Shown here piece by piece: positions 22,312 to 29,147 of a stretch of 34,107 nt of DNA (positions are counted from its first letter, which is position 1; each line of letters starts with the position of its first letter). A program made the translations under genes and the position numbers. The DNA is from DATLFP01 sp035540955 (GTDB lineage: Bacteria > Actinomycetota > Acidimicrobiia > Acidimicrobiales > CADCSY01): assembly GCA_035540955.1 (NCBI GenBank), contig DATLFP010000187.1:1-34107 (forward strand), given 5' to 3'. The notes beneath the pieces are model-generated. The model did not search any database and was not told where the DNA came from. It saw only the letters and a list, made by a program, of their open reading frames with translations.

Positions 22312-23307
22312 GTGCGCCGACCGCTCCTCCTCGTCGTCGCCCTCGCCCTCGTCCTTGCGATCACCGCGCCCGGGGCGCACGCCGCCGAGATGCGCCGCAT
22401 CGCCGGTCCCGACCGGTACGCCACGGCGGCTGCAGTGGCCCTCGACCGGTGGCGGCACCCATCCGACGTGGTGCTCGCCAGCGGGTCCGATCCCGCTGAT
22501 GCGCTCGCCGGCGCCTACCTGTCGGGTCTGCACGGCTCACCCGTGCTGCTGGCCGAGCGCGACGCGGTGCCGGCAGCGACGCTCGATGCGCTGCGCGCCA
22601 TGGACCCGTCCACCATCCACGTGCTCGGCGGAACGGCGTCGATCGGCGCGGGCGCGGTCGCGACCTTGGAGGGCGAGGGCTACACGGTGGTGCGGCATGC
22701 CGGGGGCGATCGCTTCGGCACCGCCGCCGCCGTGGCAGGCTCCGGCGGAGCGGCGATCGTCGGGGTCTGGCTCGACGAGGGCCCGACCGCACTGGTCGCC
22801 AACGGCCGCCGCCCGTTCGACGCGCTCGCTGCCGGGCCGCTGGCGGCTGGTCACCTCTTGCCGATCCTGCTCACCGAGGCCGTCACCCTCCCGAGAGCGA
22901 CCTCAGCGGCGCTCGACGACCTCGGCATCCGACACGTCGTCGTCCTCGGCGGGACGGCGGCGGTGTCCGACAGCGTCGTTGCGGCGCTGGAGTCCTCCGG
23001 CCGGACCGTGCGGCGAGTGGCCGGCAGCGACCGCACCGCGACGGCGACCGCGGTGGCCGATCTGCTCGGCGAGCTCGGTCACGTGACCAGGCGCGCCTCG
23101 CTCACGTCAGCCACCGCGCCCTTCGACGCACTCGGCGCCGGCCCGTGGGGTGCGCCCGACACGCCGGTGCTGCTGTGCGAGTCACCGACGTTCTGCGGGG
23201 CGAGCACCCTCGAGTGGTCGAAGAGCCGCCAGCTCGAGGAGGTCGTCGTCATCGGCGGAGAGGCAGCGGTGTCTGACGCTGCCGCCGTCGCGGTCGCCGC
23301 CCCTTAG
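22312..23307 (+). CDS. Secreted protein of three cell-wall-binding repeat 2 modules
   Basis: A 331-residue protein with a signal peptide (MRRPLLLVVALALVLAITAPGAHA, cleavage likely after AHA). The mature part is three tandem CWB2 (PF04122-type) modules. Each starts with a R-x-[AG]G-x-[DS]R-like motif (RIAGPDRYATA, HAGGDRFGTA, RVAGSDRTATA) and ends with a VxVLGG or VVVIGG strand and an A-V-S-D turn. In clostridia and other Gram-positives such modules bind anionic cell-wall polymers and usually carry an effector domain; none is present here. Two Cys in the third module (CESPTFC) may form a disulfide. The stop TAG at 23305-23307 is directly followed by an insertion sequence. Confidence 0.9.
   Translation: MRRPLLLVVALALVLAITAPGAHAAEMRRIAGPDRYATAAAVALDRWRHPSDVVLASGSDPADALAGAYLSGLHGSPVLLAERDAVPAATLDALRAMDPSTIHVLGGTASIGAGAVATLEGEGYTVVRHAGGDRFGTAAAVAGSGGAAIVGVWLDEGPTALVANGRRPFDALAAGPLAAGHLLPILLTEAVTLPRATSAALDDLGIRHVVVLGGTAAVSDSVVAALESSGRTVRRVAGSDRTATATAVADLLGELGHVTRRASLTSATAPFDALGAGPWGAPDTPVLLCESPTFCGASTLEWSKSRQLEEVVVIGGEAAVSDAAAVAVAAP
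23304..23307. repeat. Target-site duplication TTAG, left copy
   Basis: TTAG occurs immediately outside both inverted repeats of the insertion sequence (23304-23307 and 24928-24931). A 4-bp duplication is usual for IS1380-family elements. The left copy contains the TAG stop of the cell-wall-binding gene. Confidence 0.85.
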
Positions 23308-23324
23308 CCCCGACCTTTCAGTAG
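23308..23324 (+). repeat. Left terminal inverted repeat of the IS1380-family element
   Basis: CCCCGACCTTTCAGTAG pairs with the right end at 16 of 17 positions, the mismatch being at the fourth base. Confidence 0.88.
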
Positions 23325-23474
23325 GCCGCTGAGGTCGGCGATTCCGCGGAATCGGTGGTGCGGTGATGGACGCGGCTGGTTCGGGAGCGTGAGGGATCCC
23401 GGTTGGCGTGGCGGTGTTCGTGTTGGTCGGCGTTGTGGGTGTCTGCGGTCACCGGTGAGCCGCGGCCCGTGTGT

Positions 23475-24806
23475 TCAGACGCGGATGATGAGTTCGACGC
23501 GTTGGAAGGCGGCGAGGAGGTCGCGGGCCCAGGGCCAGGACGCGGCGATGCGGAGTCGGGTGCGGCGTCCGGTGTGGGCGATGACGCCGGCGGCGTGGAG
23601 GAGCCGGTAGCGGAGTTTCTTTGGTTCGGCGGCGGCGAGCTCGCCGGTGAGGCAGATGCGTCGGGTCCAGGCGAGCAGGTCATGGGCGATGAGCGCGGTG
23701 GTGAGCCACGCCTGGTTGATGGCGAAGTCGGCCGACGGCAGGTTGGCCAGTCCGGTGTCTTTGAGGTTGCAGATCAGCTTCTCGGCGCGGCCTCGGCCGC
23801 GTTGGAGCGCTTCGAGATACGCGATGTCAGCGTCGGTCTGGTCGGTGATGAACACCTGGAAGCGGTGACCGTCGACGTCGGTGAAGGTGAGCTGGGCGCC
23901 GGGGTGGGGTTCTTCGCGGCGGGCGATGGCGCGGGTCCCAGCCGGCCAGCGGGACAGGTCCAACAGGTCGGTGATCTCAGCCACCTCGGCGCCTTCGCGC
24001 TCGTCGCTGCCATCGGCGGTGACCGCCGGCCGCCATCGCTTCTTCGGGACCGAAAGGCAGGCGATCCGGACCGGTTCGGTGAGGTCGAACCCGACCGAGA
24101 ACCTCACGCCTGCAGCCCGGCAGGCGTCAACGAAGCCATGCGTGAGGGCGCCGGAGTCGGCCCGGGCGATGACCTCGACCTCGTGCGGGTCGACCGGGAG
24201 TTGCGCCAATGCCATGTCCAACAGCGCGACGTGATCCGCGGCGGTGTTCGAGCCGGCGTTGCCCGGCCGCAGCATGCCGGTGAGGGCTTCGTCGGTGGCG
24301 TCCAGGAAGACCAGCAGCGGATGGAACCCGAACCCCCGCTTGTAGGTCGACGCCGCGCCCTGCTTGTCCGAATGCGACGTGACGAGCGTGCCGTCGAAGT
24401 CCAACACGTAGAAGCCGGGATCCCCGCCCTCGGCCCACGCCCTCTTCCGCGCCGCCGCTCGAGCCGCCGCGATCCGCTCGAGCGCAGGACCGTCGACCGC
24501 TTCGAGCGTGCGCCACGCCGTCGGTGTCGACGCCACCTCGCCGAACAGGTCGGGCTGGTCGCGCAGCACGGCCAGATCGCTGATCGTCTCTCCGCCATCG
24601 GCGATCGACACCGCCAGATCGGCCAGCACCCGGCCCCGGTCATGGCCGCGGCGGCGCCGCTTGGTCGGCGCCATCGCCGCCGACAACCCCGAAGTCAAGC
24701 CAAGCTTGTCGGCCAGATCCGACAGCAGCCGAGCCCCGACATGGCTGGCGACGTTCTTGCCGTCATCGGTCACCACCAGCCGCGGACGACGCGCAGTATC
24801 GTTCAC
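23475..24806 (-). CDS. IS1380-family transposase
   Basis: A 443-residue DDE transposase of normal length for the family. The three acidic residues sit in recognisable contexts: FYVLDFDGTLVTSHSDKQGA for the first Asp, VEVIARADSGALTHGF for the second, and LQRGRGRAEKLICNLKDTG for the Glu. The N-terminal region is basic around residues 45-60 (APTKRRRRGHDRGR), suited to DNA binding. The GTG start at 24806 has a GAGGAGG ribosome-binding-like sequence about 11 nt upstream. The frame is uninterrupted, so the element may be functional. Confidence 0.95.
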   Translation of the reverse strand: MNDTARRPRLVVTDDGKNVASHVGARLLSDLADKLGLTSGLSAAMAPTKRRRRGHDRGRVLADLAVSIADGGETISDLAVLRDQPDLFGEVASTPTAWRTLEAVDGPALERIAAARAAARKRAWAEGGDPGFYVLDFDGTLVTSHSDKQGAASTYKRGFGFHPLLVFLDATDEALTGMLRPGNAGSNTAADHVALLDMALAQLPVDPHEVEVIARADSGALTHGFVDACRAAGVRFSVGFDLTEPVRIACLSVPKKRWRPAVTADGSDEREGAEVAEITDLLDLSRWPAGTRAIARREEPHPGAQLTFTDVDGHRFQVFITDQTDADIAYLEALQRGRGRAEKLICNLKDTGLANLPSADFAINQAWLTTALIAHDLLAWTRRICLTGELAAAEPKKLRYRLLHAAGVIAHTGRRTRLRIAASWPWARDLLAAFQRVELIIRV

Positions 24807-24815
24807 CTAGGAAGT

Positions 24816-24875
24816 GCCCTCCTCGCTTGGGTTCTTGTGGCCTTCGCAAGCGCAAGTTTCCCAAGCGGAGAGGGC
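24816..24875. other. Hairpin at the right end of the insertion sequence, ahead of the transposase
   Basis: 16-bp arms GCCCTCCTCGCTTGGG (24816-24831) and CCCAAGCGGAGAGGGC (24860-24875) pair with two mismatches. On the plus strand the stem is followed by GTTTT, like an intrinsic terminator. Its minus-strand reading lies in the leader of the transposase mRNA. Such stems can shield a transposase from outside transcription. Confidence 0.5.
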
Positions 24876-24910
24876 GTTTTCGCGGACGCGCGCAACTCAG
24901 CGCCGACGAG

Positions 24911-24927
24911 CTACTGAAAGGTCAGGG
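24911..24927 (-). repeat. Right terminal inverted repeat of the IS1380-family element
   Basis: CTACTGAAAGGTCAGGG, the complement of the left end except at one position. The TTAG duplication follows at 24928. Confidence 0.88.
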
Positions 24928-24931
24928 TTAG
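24928..24931. repeat. Target-site duplication TTAG, right copy
   Basis: It is identical to the left copy at 23304-23307. Removing 23308-24931 restores an ancestral junction with the stop TAG followed by TACGGTCGAGGC and the ATG of the GYD gene. Confidence 0.85.
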
Positions 24932-24937
24932 TACGGT
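24932..24937 (+). promoter_or_regulatory. -10 element TACGGT of the GYD gene, next to the insertion site
   Basis: TACGGT is followed by 6 nt (CGAGGC) and ATG 24944, the leaderless spacing. The right target-site duplication ends directly before it, so any -35 now lies in insertion-sequence DNA. Confidence 0.5.
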
Positions 24938-24943
24938 CGAGGC

Positions 24944-25237
24944 ATGCCGCGCTACATCATGCTCTCCACACTCGGACCCAACGGCGCCGCCACGCTCGCC
25001 GAGGCCCCCGAGCGCCTCAAGGAGGTCAACGAGGAGGTCGAGGCCCTCGGCGTCAAGGTGCTCGACCAGTACGCGCTGCTCGGTCAGTACGACTTCCTGA
25101 ACATCATCGAGGCGCCCGACGAGGTGACGATGACCCGCCTCGCGATCACCCTCTCGGCGCGCGGGACGATGAAGACGGTCACGCTGCCGGCGATCCCCGT
25201 CGACGAGTTCATCGCCCGTCTGCGGGCGACGTCCTAG
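24944..25237 (+). CDS. GYD-domain protein
   Basis: A 97-residue single-domain protein of the GYD family (PF08734 type), a ferredoxin-like-fold family of unknown function. It shows MPRYIMLSTLGPNGAATLAEAPERLKEVNEEVEALGVKV, the core GQYDFLNIIEAPDE (the position of the family's GxYD motif) and a second half TMTRLAITLSARGTMKTVTLPAIPVDEF. Before the insertion sequence arrived, its ATG lay only 12 nt after the stop of the cell-wall-binding gene. The next gene converges from 10 nt away with no hairpin between. Confidence 0.9.
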   Translation: MPRYIMLSTLGPNGAATLAEAPERLKEVNEEVEALGVKVLDQYALLGQYDFLNIIEAPDEVTMTRLAITLSARGTMKTVTLPAIPVDEFIARLRATS

Positions 25238-25247
25238 ACATCGCCGC

Positions 25248-25445
25248 TCAGATCCACCACATGTTGGCGTCGCGCCGCTCGCGGCGGACGTCGTCGGCGG
25301 CGAAGGTCCGGGGCAGCTCCCGACCGTCCGACAGGCGCCGCAGGCGGTAGCCCGCCGGTTCGGTGGCGAACACCTCGAACCCCTTGGCCCACGTCCGGTC
25401 GTAGCCGGTCCTGACCTCGACTCGGGTCCCGGGCTCGAGCGCCAC
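25248..25445 (-). CDS. Small hypothetical protein, SH3-like
   Basis: A 65-residue basic protein (VALEPGTRVEVRTGYDRTWAK...) with a run of short beta strands, a RLRRLSDGRELP turn and the end ANMWWI. The pattern of strands and turns looks like a small SH3- or Tudor-like barrel, but no family is recognised. The start GTG 25445 was chosen because the reading frame upstream of it would run into selD and looks non-coding. It is divergent from selD with 37 bp between starts. Confidence 0.55.
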   Translation of the reverse strand: MALEPGTRVEVRTGYDRTWAKGFEVFATEPAGYRLRRLSDGRELPRTFAADDVRRERRDANMWWI

Positions 25446-25482
25446 TCGCCCAAGATCGTGGCACTCCTGGGAGACTCCTGTC

Positions 25483-26484
25483 GTGGGCTCCTTGAAGCTG
25501 ACGGAGTGGACGGCCTGCGGCGGGTGCGCGGCCAAGTGGGGCGGCTCGCCGCTGGCGGCGCTGGTGCGGGCCATGTCGGGTGACGGGTCGGCCGGAACCG
25601 ACCTGCTGGTCGGGCTGGCGCCCTTCGACGACGCCGCCGTCCTCCGCCTCGCTGATGGCCTGGCCTTGGTGTCGACCACGGACTTCTTCCCTCCGCTCGT
25701 CGATGATCCCGCTGACTTCGGTGCGATCGCCGCTGCGAACGCGTGCAGCGACGTCTTCGCGATGGGGGGCCGGGTGGTCCTGGCCCTGAACATCGCAGCC
25801 TTCCCCGAGCGCCTCCCTGCCGAGGCGATCGCCACCATCTTCGCGTCCGCCGCCGCCGTGGTGGAAGTCGCCGGCGGCGTGGTCGCCGGGGGTCACACGA
25901 TCCGCTCCGAGGAGCCGATCTTCGGTCTCGCCGTGCAGGGCCTCGTCGACCCCGACCGGGTGCTGACCAAGGGAGGAGCCCGGCCGGGCGACGTGCTGGT
26001 GCTGTCCAAGCCGATCGGGACCGGGATCGTCCTGGCCGGGGGCACCGAGGCCGACAAGGCCGCCGCCACCGCGGGGATGCGGGGCCTGAACCGCGCCGCG
26101 AGCGAGGCGTTGGTGGCGCTGGGCGGTGCGGTGCGGGGAGTGACGGACGTGACCGGCTTCGGCCTCGCCGGCCACGGGTGGGAGATGGCCGAGCGCAGCG
26201 CCGCGAGCGTGGTGCTGCACACCGCCGACGTCCCGCTCTACGACGGGGCGCTGGCGGCGGCCGCCGCCGGCACCCGCACGGGGGGCGACGCCCGCAACCG
26301 CACCTACCTCGAGGGCCACGTCGAGGTGGCGACCGGCGACGTGGCCCGGGAGGCGCTGTGCTTCGATCCGCAGACCTCGGGCGGCCTCCTGGCCGCCGTC
26401 GACCCGGCGGCGGCGGGCGACCTCGACGGGTTCACCGTGGTCGGTGAGATCGGCGGCGGGGCCGCGCGCGTCACACTGGCGTGA
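25483..26484 (+). CDS. selD: Selenide, water dikinase
   Basis: A 333-residue ATP-dependent enzyme making selenophosphate from selenide, the selenium donor for selenocysteine and selenouridine. The catalytic pair is C15 and K18 in TACGGCAAKWGG, so this is the Cys form, not the selenocysteine form. PurM-like landmarks follow: FDDAAVLRLADG, VSTTDFFPPLVDDP, NACSDVFAMGG, VVAGGHTIRSEEPIFGLAV, and the C-terminal GFGLAGHGWEMAERS and FDPQTSGGLL. The GTG start has a GGGAG purine run upstream. The stop overlaps the RNase HII start (TGATG). No selA, selB, selU or tRNA-Sec gene is in the window. Confidence 0.95.
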   Translation: MGSLKLTEWTACGGCAAKWGGSPLAALVRAMSGDGSAGTDLLVGLAPFDDAAVLRLADGLALVSTTDFFPPLVDDPADFGAIAAANACSDVFAMGGRVVLALNIAAFPERLPAEAIATIFASAAAVVEVAGGVVAGGHTIRSEEPIFGLAVQGLVDPDRVLTKGGARPGDVLVLSKPIGTGIVLAGGTEADKAAATAGMRGLNRAASEALVALGGAVRGVTDVTGFGLAGHGWEMAERSAASVVLHTADVPLYDGALAAAAAGTRTGGDARNRTYLEGHVEVATGDVAREALCFDPQTSGGLLAAVDPAAAGDLDGFTVVGEIGGGAARVTLA

Positions 26485-27206
26485 TGGCGAGCACCCGGGC
26501 GGCCACCGCGCCGAAGCTGCGCAAGGCGCTGAAGAACAGCTCGCCGTCCCTCGCGGTGGAGCGCGCCCTGTGGGACGACGGCCTCGACGTGGTCGTCGGC
26601 GTCGACGAGGTCGGCCGCGGCGCCTGGGCCGGCCCGCTGGCGGTCGGGGCCGCCGTGCTGCCCCGGGATCGCCGGGTGAACAAGGTGCGGGACTCGAAGC
26701 TGCTGACCGAGCCGGAGCGCGAGGCCCTGTTCGACCGGATCGCCGGCTGGTGCCGGGCGTGGGCCGTGGGCTTCGCGTCGGTGGAGGAGTGCAACGACCT
26801 CGGCATGGCCGACGCCCAGCGCCTCGCCGCCCGGCGGGCGATCGACGGGCTCGACGTCGGCGAGCCCGACCGCGTCCTCATCGACGGCAACTGGGACTTC
26901 GTGGGCGGGGGCCGCACCGACAAGCTGGTGAAGGGCGACCGCCGCTGCCTGTCGATCGCGTCAGCGTCGATCCTCGCCAAGGTCACCCGCGACCGGCTCA
27001 TGCGGGCGGAGGCCGAGTCGTTCCCCGGGTACGACTTCGACCTCAACAAGGGCTACCCGTGCCCTCGTCACAAGGTGGCGCTGCGGGCCTACGGTCCGAC
27101 CTCGATCCACCGGCGCCAGTGGGTGTTCATGGACCACCTGCCCTGGCCGTGCTTCCACCGCCCCGTCCCGCCCGAGCCCGAACCGCACCCCTCACTGTTC
27201 GACTGA
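26484..27206 (+). CDS. rnhB: Ribonuclease HII
   Basis: A 240-residue nuclease that cuts the RNA strand of RNA-DNA hybrids and single ribonucleotides in DNA. The active-site opening is VVGVDEVGRGAWAGPL with the first Asp and Glu. The next Asp lies in VLIDGNWDF, and SIASASILAKVTRDRLM carries the last conserved stretch, followed by the FDLNKGYPCPRHKVAL motif typical of type 2 RNase H. The N terminus has about 35 residues before the domain. ATG 26484 shares its A with the selD stop, so the two genes are translationally coupled. Confidence 0.96.
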   Translation: MASTRAATAPKLRKALKNSSPSLAVERALWDDGLDVVVGVDEVGRGAWAGPLAVGAAVLPRDRRVNKVRDSKLLTEPEREALFDRIAGWCRAWAVGFASVEECNDLGMADAQRLAARRAIDGLDVGEPDRVLIDGNWDFVGGGRTDKLVKGDRRCLSIASASILAKVTRDRLMRAEAESFPGYDFDLNKGYPCPRHKVALRAYGPTSIHRRQWVFMDHLPWPCFHRPVPPEPEPHPSLFD

Positions 27207-27208
27207 CT

Positions 27209-27254
27209 CGTTGTGCGCGCTGGTGCCGGCATCCCGGCACGAGCGCGCACAACG
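27209..27254. terminator. 21-bp near-perfect palindrome between convergent genes (D)
   Basis: Arms 27209-27229 and 27234-27254 pair with one mismatch around a 4-nt loop CATC. It starts 3 bp after the RNase HII stop and ends 6 bp before the stop of the convergent acyl-CoA dehydrogenase gene. The outer end reads CGTTGTGCGCGCT, similar to the end of palindrome C. Confidence 0.75.
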
Positions 27255-27259
27255 GTGGG

Positions 27260-28528
27260 TCAGCCCGCCTTCTGGGTGCCGACCTTGAGGTCCTTGAACG
27301 GCGAGGTGGTGTCGATGCCGGCGTCCTTGGGGAGGCCGAGCACCCGCTCGCCGACGATGTTGCGCAGCACCTCGTCGGCGCCGCCGGCGATGCGCATGCC
27401 GGGCAGGCCCACGACGTACTGACCCCAGGAGAACGTGCCCCACTCGCCGCTGTCGGCGACGAGCTTCGGGCCCAGCACCTGGGAGACGAGCCGGGCCGTC
27501 TGCAGCATGTTGTTCGTCAGCGACATCTTCGACAGCGACATCTCCGGCCCCGGAGCCTGGCCGGCCTTGATCTTGTCCATCGCCCGCTGGTTCGTGTAGC
27601 CGGCGATCTTCTGGCCGATGTAGAGCTTCATCAGCTCCTGGCGCACGAGCGGGTCCTGGTCCTGCTCGTAGAACTTGACCATCTCGATGAGCCGGGTGAT
27701 GCCGCCGCCCATGCCCCCGCCGGCGCCGCCGGCGCCGATGGACGCCCGCTCGTTCATGAGGGTCGTGAGGGCGACGGTCCAACCCTGTCCGGGATCGCCC
27801 AGCCGGTGGTCGTCGGGCACCCGCACCTCGTCGAAGAACACCTCGTTGAACGACGCCCCGCCCGTCATCTGCCGCAGCGGGCGCACCTCGACGCCCTTCG
27901 CGTGCATGTCGACGACGAAGCCGGTGAGGCCCTTGTGCTTGGGCTGGTTGGGATCGGTGCGGGCGATGATCTCGCCGATGTCGCTGTACTGCGCGCCCGA
28001 GGTCCACACCTTCTGGCCGGTGATCACCCACTCGTCGCCGTCGCGCTCGGCTCGCGTCTGCAGCGAGGCGAGGTCGGAGCCGGCGCCGGGCTCGCTGAAC
28101 AGTTGGCAGGCGACGAGGTCGCCGCGGTAGAGCTTGGGGAGGTACTGCTCCTGCACGTGCCGTTGCGCGTGCGCGTGGATGGTGGGCGCGACCATGCCGA
28201 GGCCGATGCCGAAGAACCCGCCGCCCGGCGTCTCGTAGCGAGCCTCGAGCTGGTTGTAGAGCCGCTCGTGGGCCTGGGTCAGCTCGCGGCCGCCGAACTC
28301 CTCGGGCCCGGTGATCCACGCCAGGCCGGCGTCGTAGCGCTTGGCCCGGAACTCCTTGGCCTTGGCCAGCTGCACCAGCTCGGCGTCGCGATCGACCTCC
28401 TCGAACAGCGAGGCGGCGTCGCGGCCCTTGCCCCACTGGAACTCCTCCTCCTCGGCCCGGGGCTCGGCGTTGGCATCGAGGAACGCCAGCACCTCGGTCT
28501 TGAACTCCTCGAGCGACACGTCAGCCAC
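27260..28528 (-). CDS. Acyl-CoA dehydrogenase
   Basis: A 422-residue FAD flavoprotein of the acyl-CoA dehydrogenase family. The FAD/substrate signature is CQLFSEPGAGSDLASLQTRAERDGDEWVITGQKVWTSGA. The middle domain gives way to the C-terminal helical domain (ERASIGAGGAGGGMGG, KIAGYTNQRAMDKIKAGQ) and ends with RIAGGADEVLRNIVGERVLGLP, which aligns with the usual GTSEIQR region. The FadE-type length is normal; the chain length or steroid specificity is unknown. The GTG start has GGGAG 6 nt upstream. A palindromic TetR-type operator lies 23-38 nt upstream of the start codon. Confidence 0.94.
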   Translation of the reverse strand: MADVSLEEFKTEVLAFLDANAEPRAEEEEFQWGKGRDAASLFEEVDRDAELVQLAKAKEFRAKRYDAGLAWITGPEEFGGRELTQAHERLYNQLEARYETPGGGFFGIGLGMVAPTIHAHAQRHVQEQYLPKLYRGDLVACQLFSEPGAGSDLASLQTRAERDGDEWVITGQKVWTSGAQYSDIGEIIARTDPNQPKHKGLTGFVVDMHAKGVEVRPLRQMTGGASFNEVFFDEVRVPDDHRLGDPGQGWTVALTTLMNERASIGAGGAGGGMGGGITRLIEMVKFYEQDQDPLVRQELMKLYIGQKIAGYTNQRAMDKIKAGQAPGPEMSLSKMSLTNNMLQTARLVSQVLGPKLVADSGEWGTFSWGQYVVGLPGMRIAGGADEVLRNIVGERVLGLPKDAGIDTTSPFKDLKVGTQKAG

Positions 28529-28550
28529 GGTGATCTCCCTGCTGTCCTTA

Positions 28551-28566
28551 TTGACCGTTCGGTCAA
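28551..28566. promoter_or_regulatory. TetR-type operator TTGACCGTTCGGTCAA
   Basis: A 16-bp palindrome of two perfect 7-bp arms (TTGACCG, CGGTCAA) around TT. This GACCGnnCGGTC core is typical of operators of TetR-family regulators of fatty-acid and acyl-CoA genes. It lies between the divergent acyl-CoA dehydrogenase gene and the small acidic ORF at 28600. No TetR gene is in the window. Confidence 0.7.
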
Positions 28567-28599
28567 GTTAGCCAGGACGATCCTGGGTAGCCACCCCCC

Positions 28600-28773
28600 A
28601 TGGCCGGAACGAAGCGAGAGAAGCCCGAGGAGCAGGACGTCATCAAGGACAACCCCGTCGAGTACTTCGGCGCCGAGGAAGGCGAGGAGCCGGGTCCCCG
28701 GTTCATCGATGCCGGCGATGAGGAGATCGAGGACGAGCACGGCTACGGGCGGGGCACCACCGCGGCGGGCTGA
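28600..28773 (+). CDS. Small acidic protein (57 aa)
   Basis: ATG 28600 to TGA 28771-28773. The product (MAGTKREKPEEQDVIKDN...) is a basic N-terminal tip followed by a strongly acidic, Glu/Asp-rich body with VEYFGAEEGEEPGP and FIDAGDEEIEDEHGYGRG. It has no hydrophobic core and is likely disordered. Codons end in G or C at nearly every position, as in neighbouring genes, which supports coding. No family recognised. It is divergent from the acyl-CoA dehydrogenase gene, with the TetR-type operator between them. Confidence 0.55.
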   Translation: MAGTKREKPEEQDVIKDNPVEYFGAEEGEEPGPRFIDAGDEEIEDEHGYGRGTTAAG

Positions 28774-28804
28774 CCGAACCCCTCCAACCCACCACGGCGG
28801 GCTC

Positions 28805-28810
28805 TACGGT
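28805..28810 (+). promoter_or_regulatory. -10 element TACGGT of the four-helix membrane protein
   Basis: TACGGT is followed by 7 nt (GCCCGCC) and GTG 28818. It is the same hexamer as before the GYD gene. It favours GTG 28818 over the GTG at 28809, which overlaps the hexamer. Confidence 0.45.
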
Positions 28811-28817
28811 GCCCGCC

Positions 28818-29147
28818 GTGGTGGCCGCCTACCTGCTCGCGCTCTGGACGCTCCTCACCTGGGGCACCCGGATCCGCAACGCCGCCCAGGACGACGAGGC
28901 GGCGCTCGCCTACGCCGTCCCGATGCTCCTCGTCGTCATCGCGGTGGCGACGTTGGTGCAGCCGCGGCGATGGACGCGCCTCCTCGGCCTCACGGCGTCG
29001 CTGGCGTGGTTGGTGCGGGTGCCGATCATCCTCGCCGCCGACCACGGCGCCGGGTTCAAGGTCGTGCACACCGCGCTCGCCGTGATCACGTGGGTGCTGG
29101 CGGTCCTTGCCCTCCGCGCCGAAGCACGACGTCGAGCGCCAGCGTGA
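28818..29147 (+). CDS. Small four-helix membrane protein
   Basis: A 109-residue hypothetical membrane protein with four hydrophobic segments: VAAYLLALWTLLTWG, YAVPMLLVVIAVATLV, LLGLTASLAWLVRVPIILA and VVHTALAVITWVLAVLAL. It ends in a basic tail (RAEARRRAPA). No family is recognised with certainty. The start GTG 28818 is chosen on the -10 spacing; GTG 28809 would add three residues. The final 62 bp overlap the 3' end of the convergent arginine dihydrolase-like gene. Confidence 0.7.
   Translation: MVAAYLLALWTLLTWGTRIRNAAQDDEAALAYAVPMLLVVIAVATLVQPRRWTRLLGLTASLAWLVRVPIILAADHGAGFKVVHTALAVITWVLAVLALRAEARRRAPA

Larger units (their letters stand above)
23308..24927 (-). mobile_element. Complete IS1380-family insertion sequence, 1620 bp
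   Basis: The element is bounded by 17-bp inverted repeats with one mismatch: left 23308-23324 (CCCCGACCTTTCAGTAG) and right 24911-24927 (complement CCCTGACCTTTCAGTAG). Both are flanked by the direct repeat TTAG. It encodes one intact transposase on the minus strand. The left end has 150 nt of non-coding DNA with a 14-bp palindrome GATTCCGCGGAATC (23340-23353). The right end has a hairpin ahead of the transposase start. Complete ends, an identical duplication and an open frame suggest a recent, possibly active copy. Its base composition is like the host's. Confidence 0.92.
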
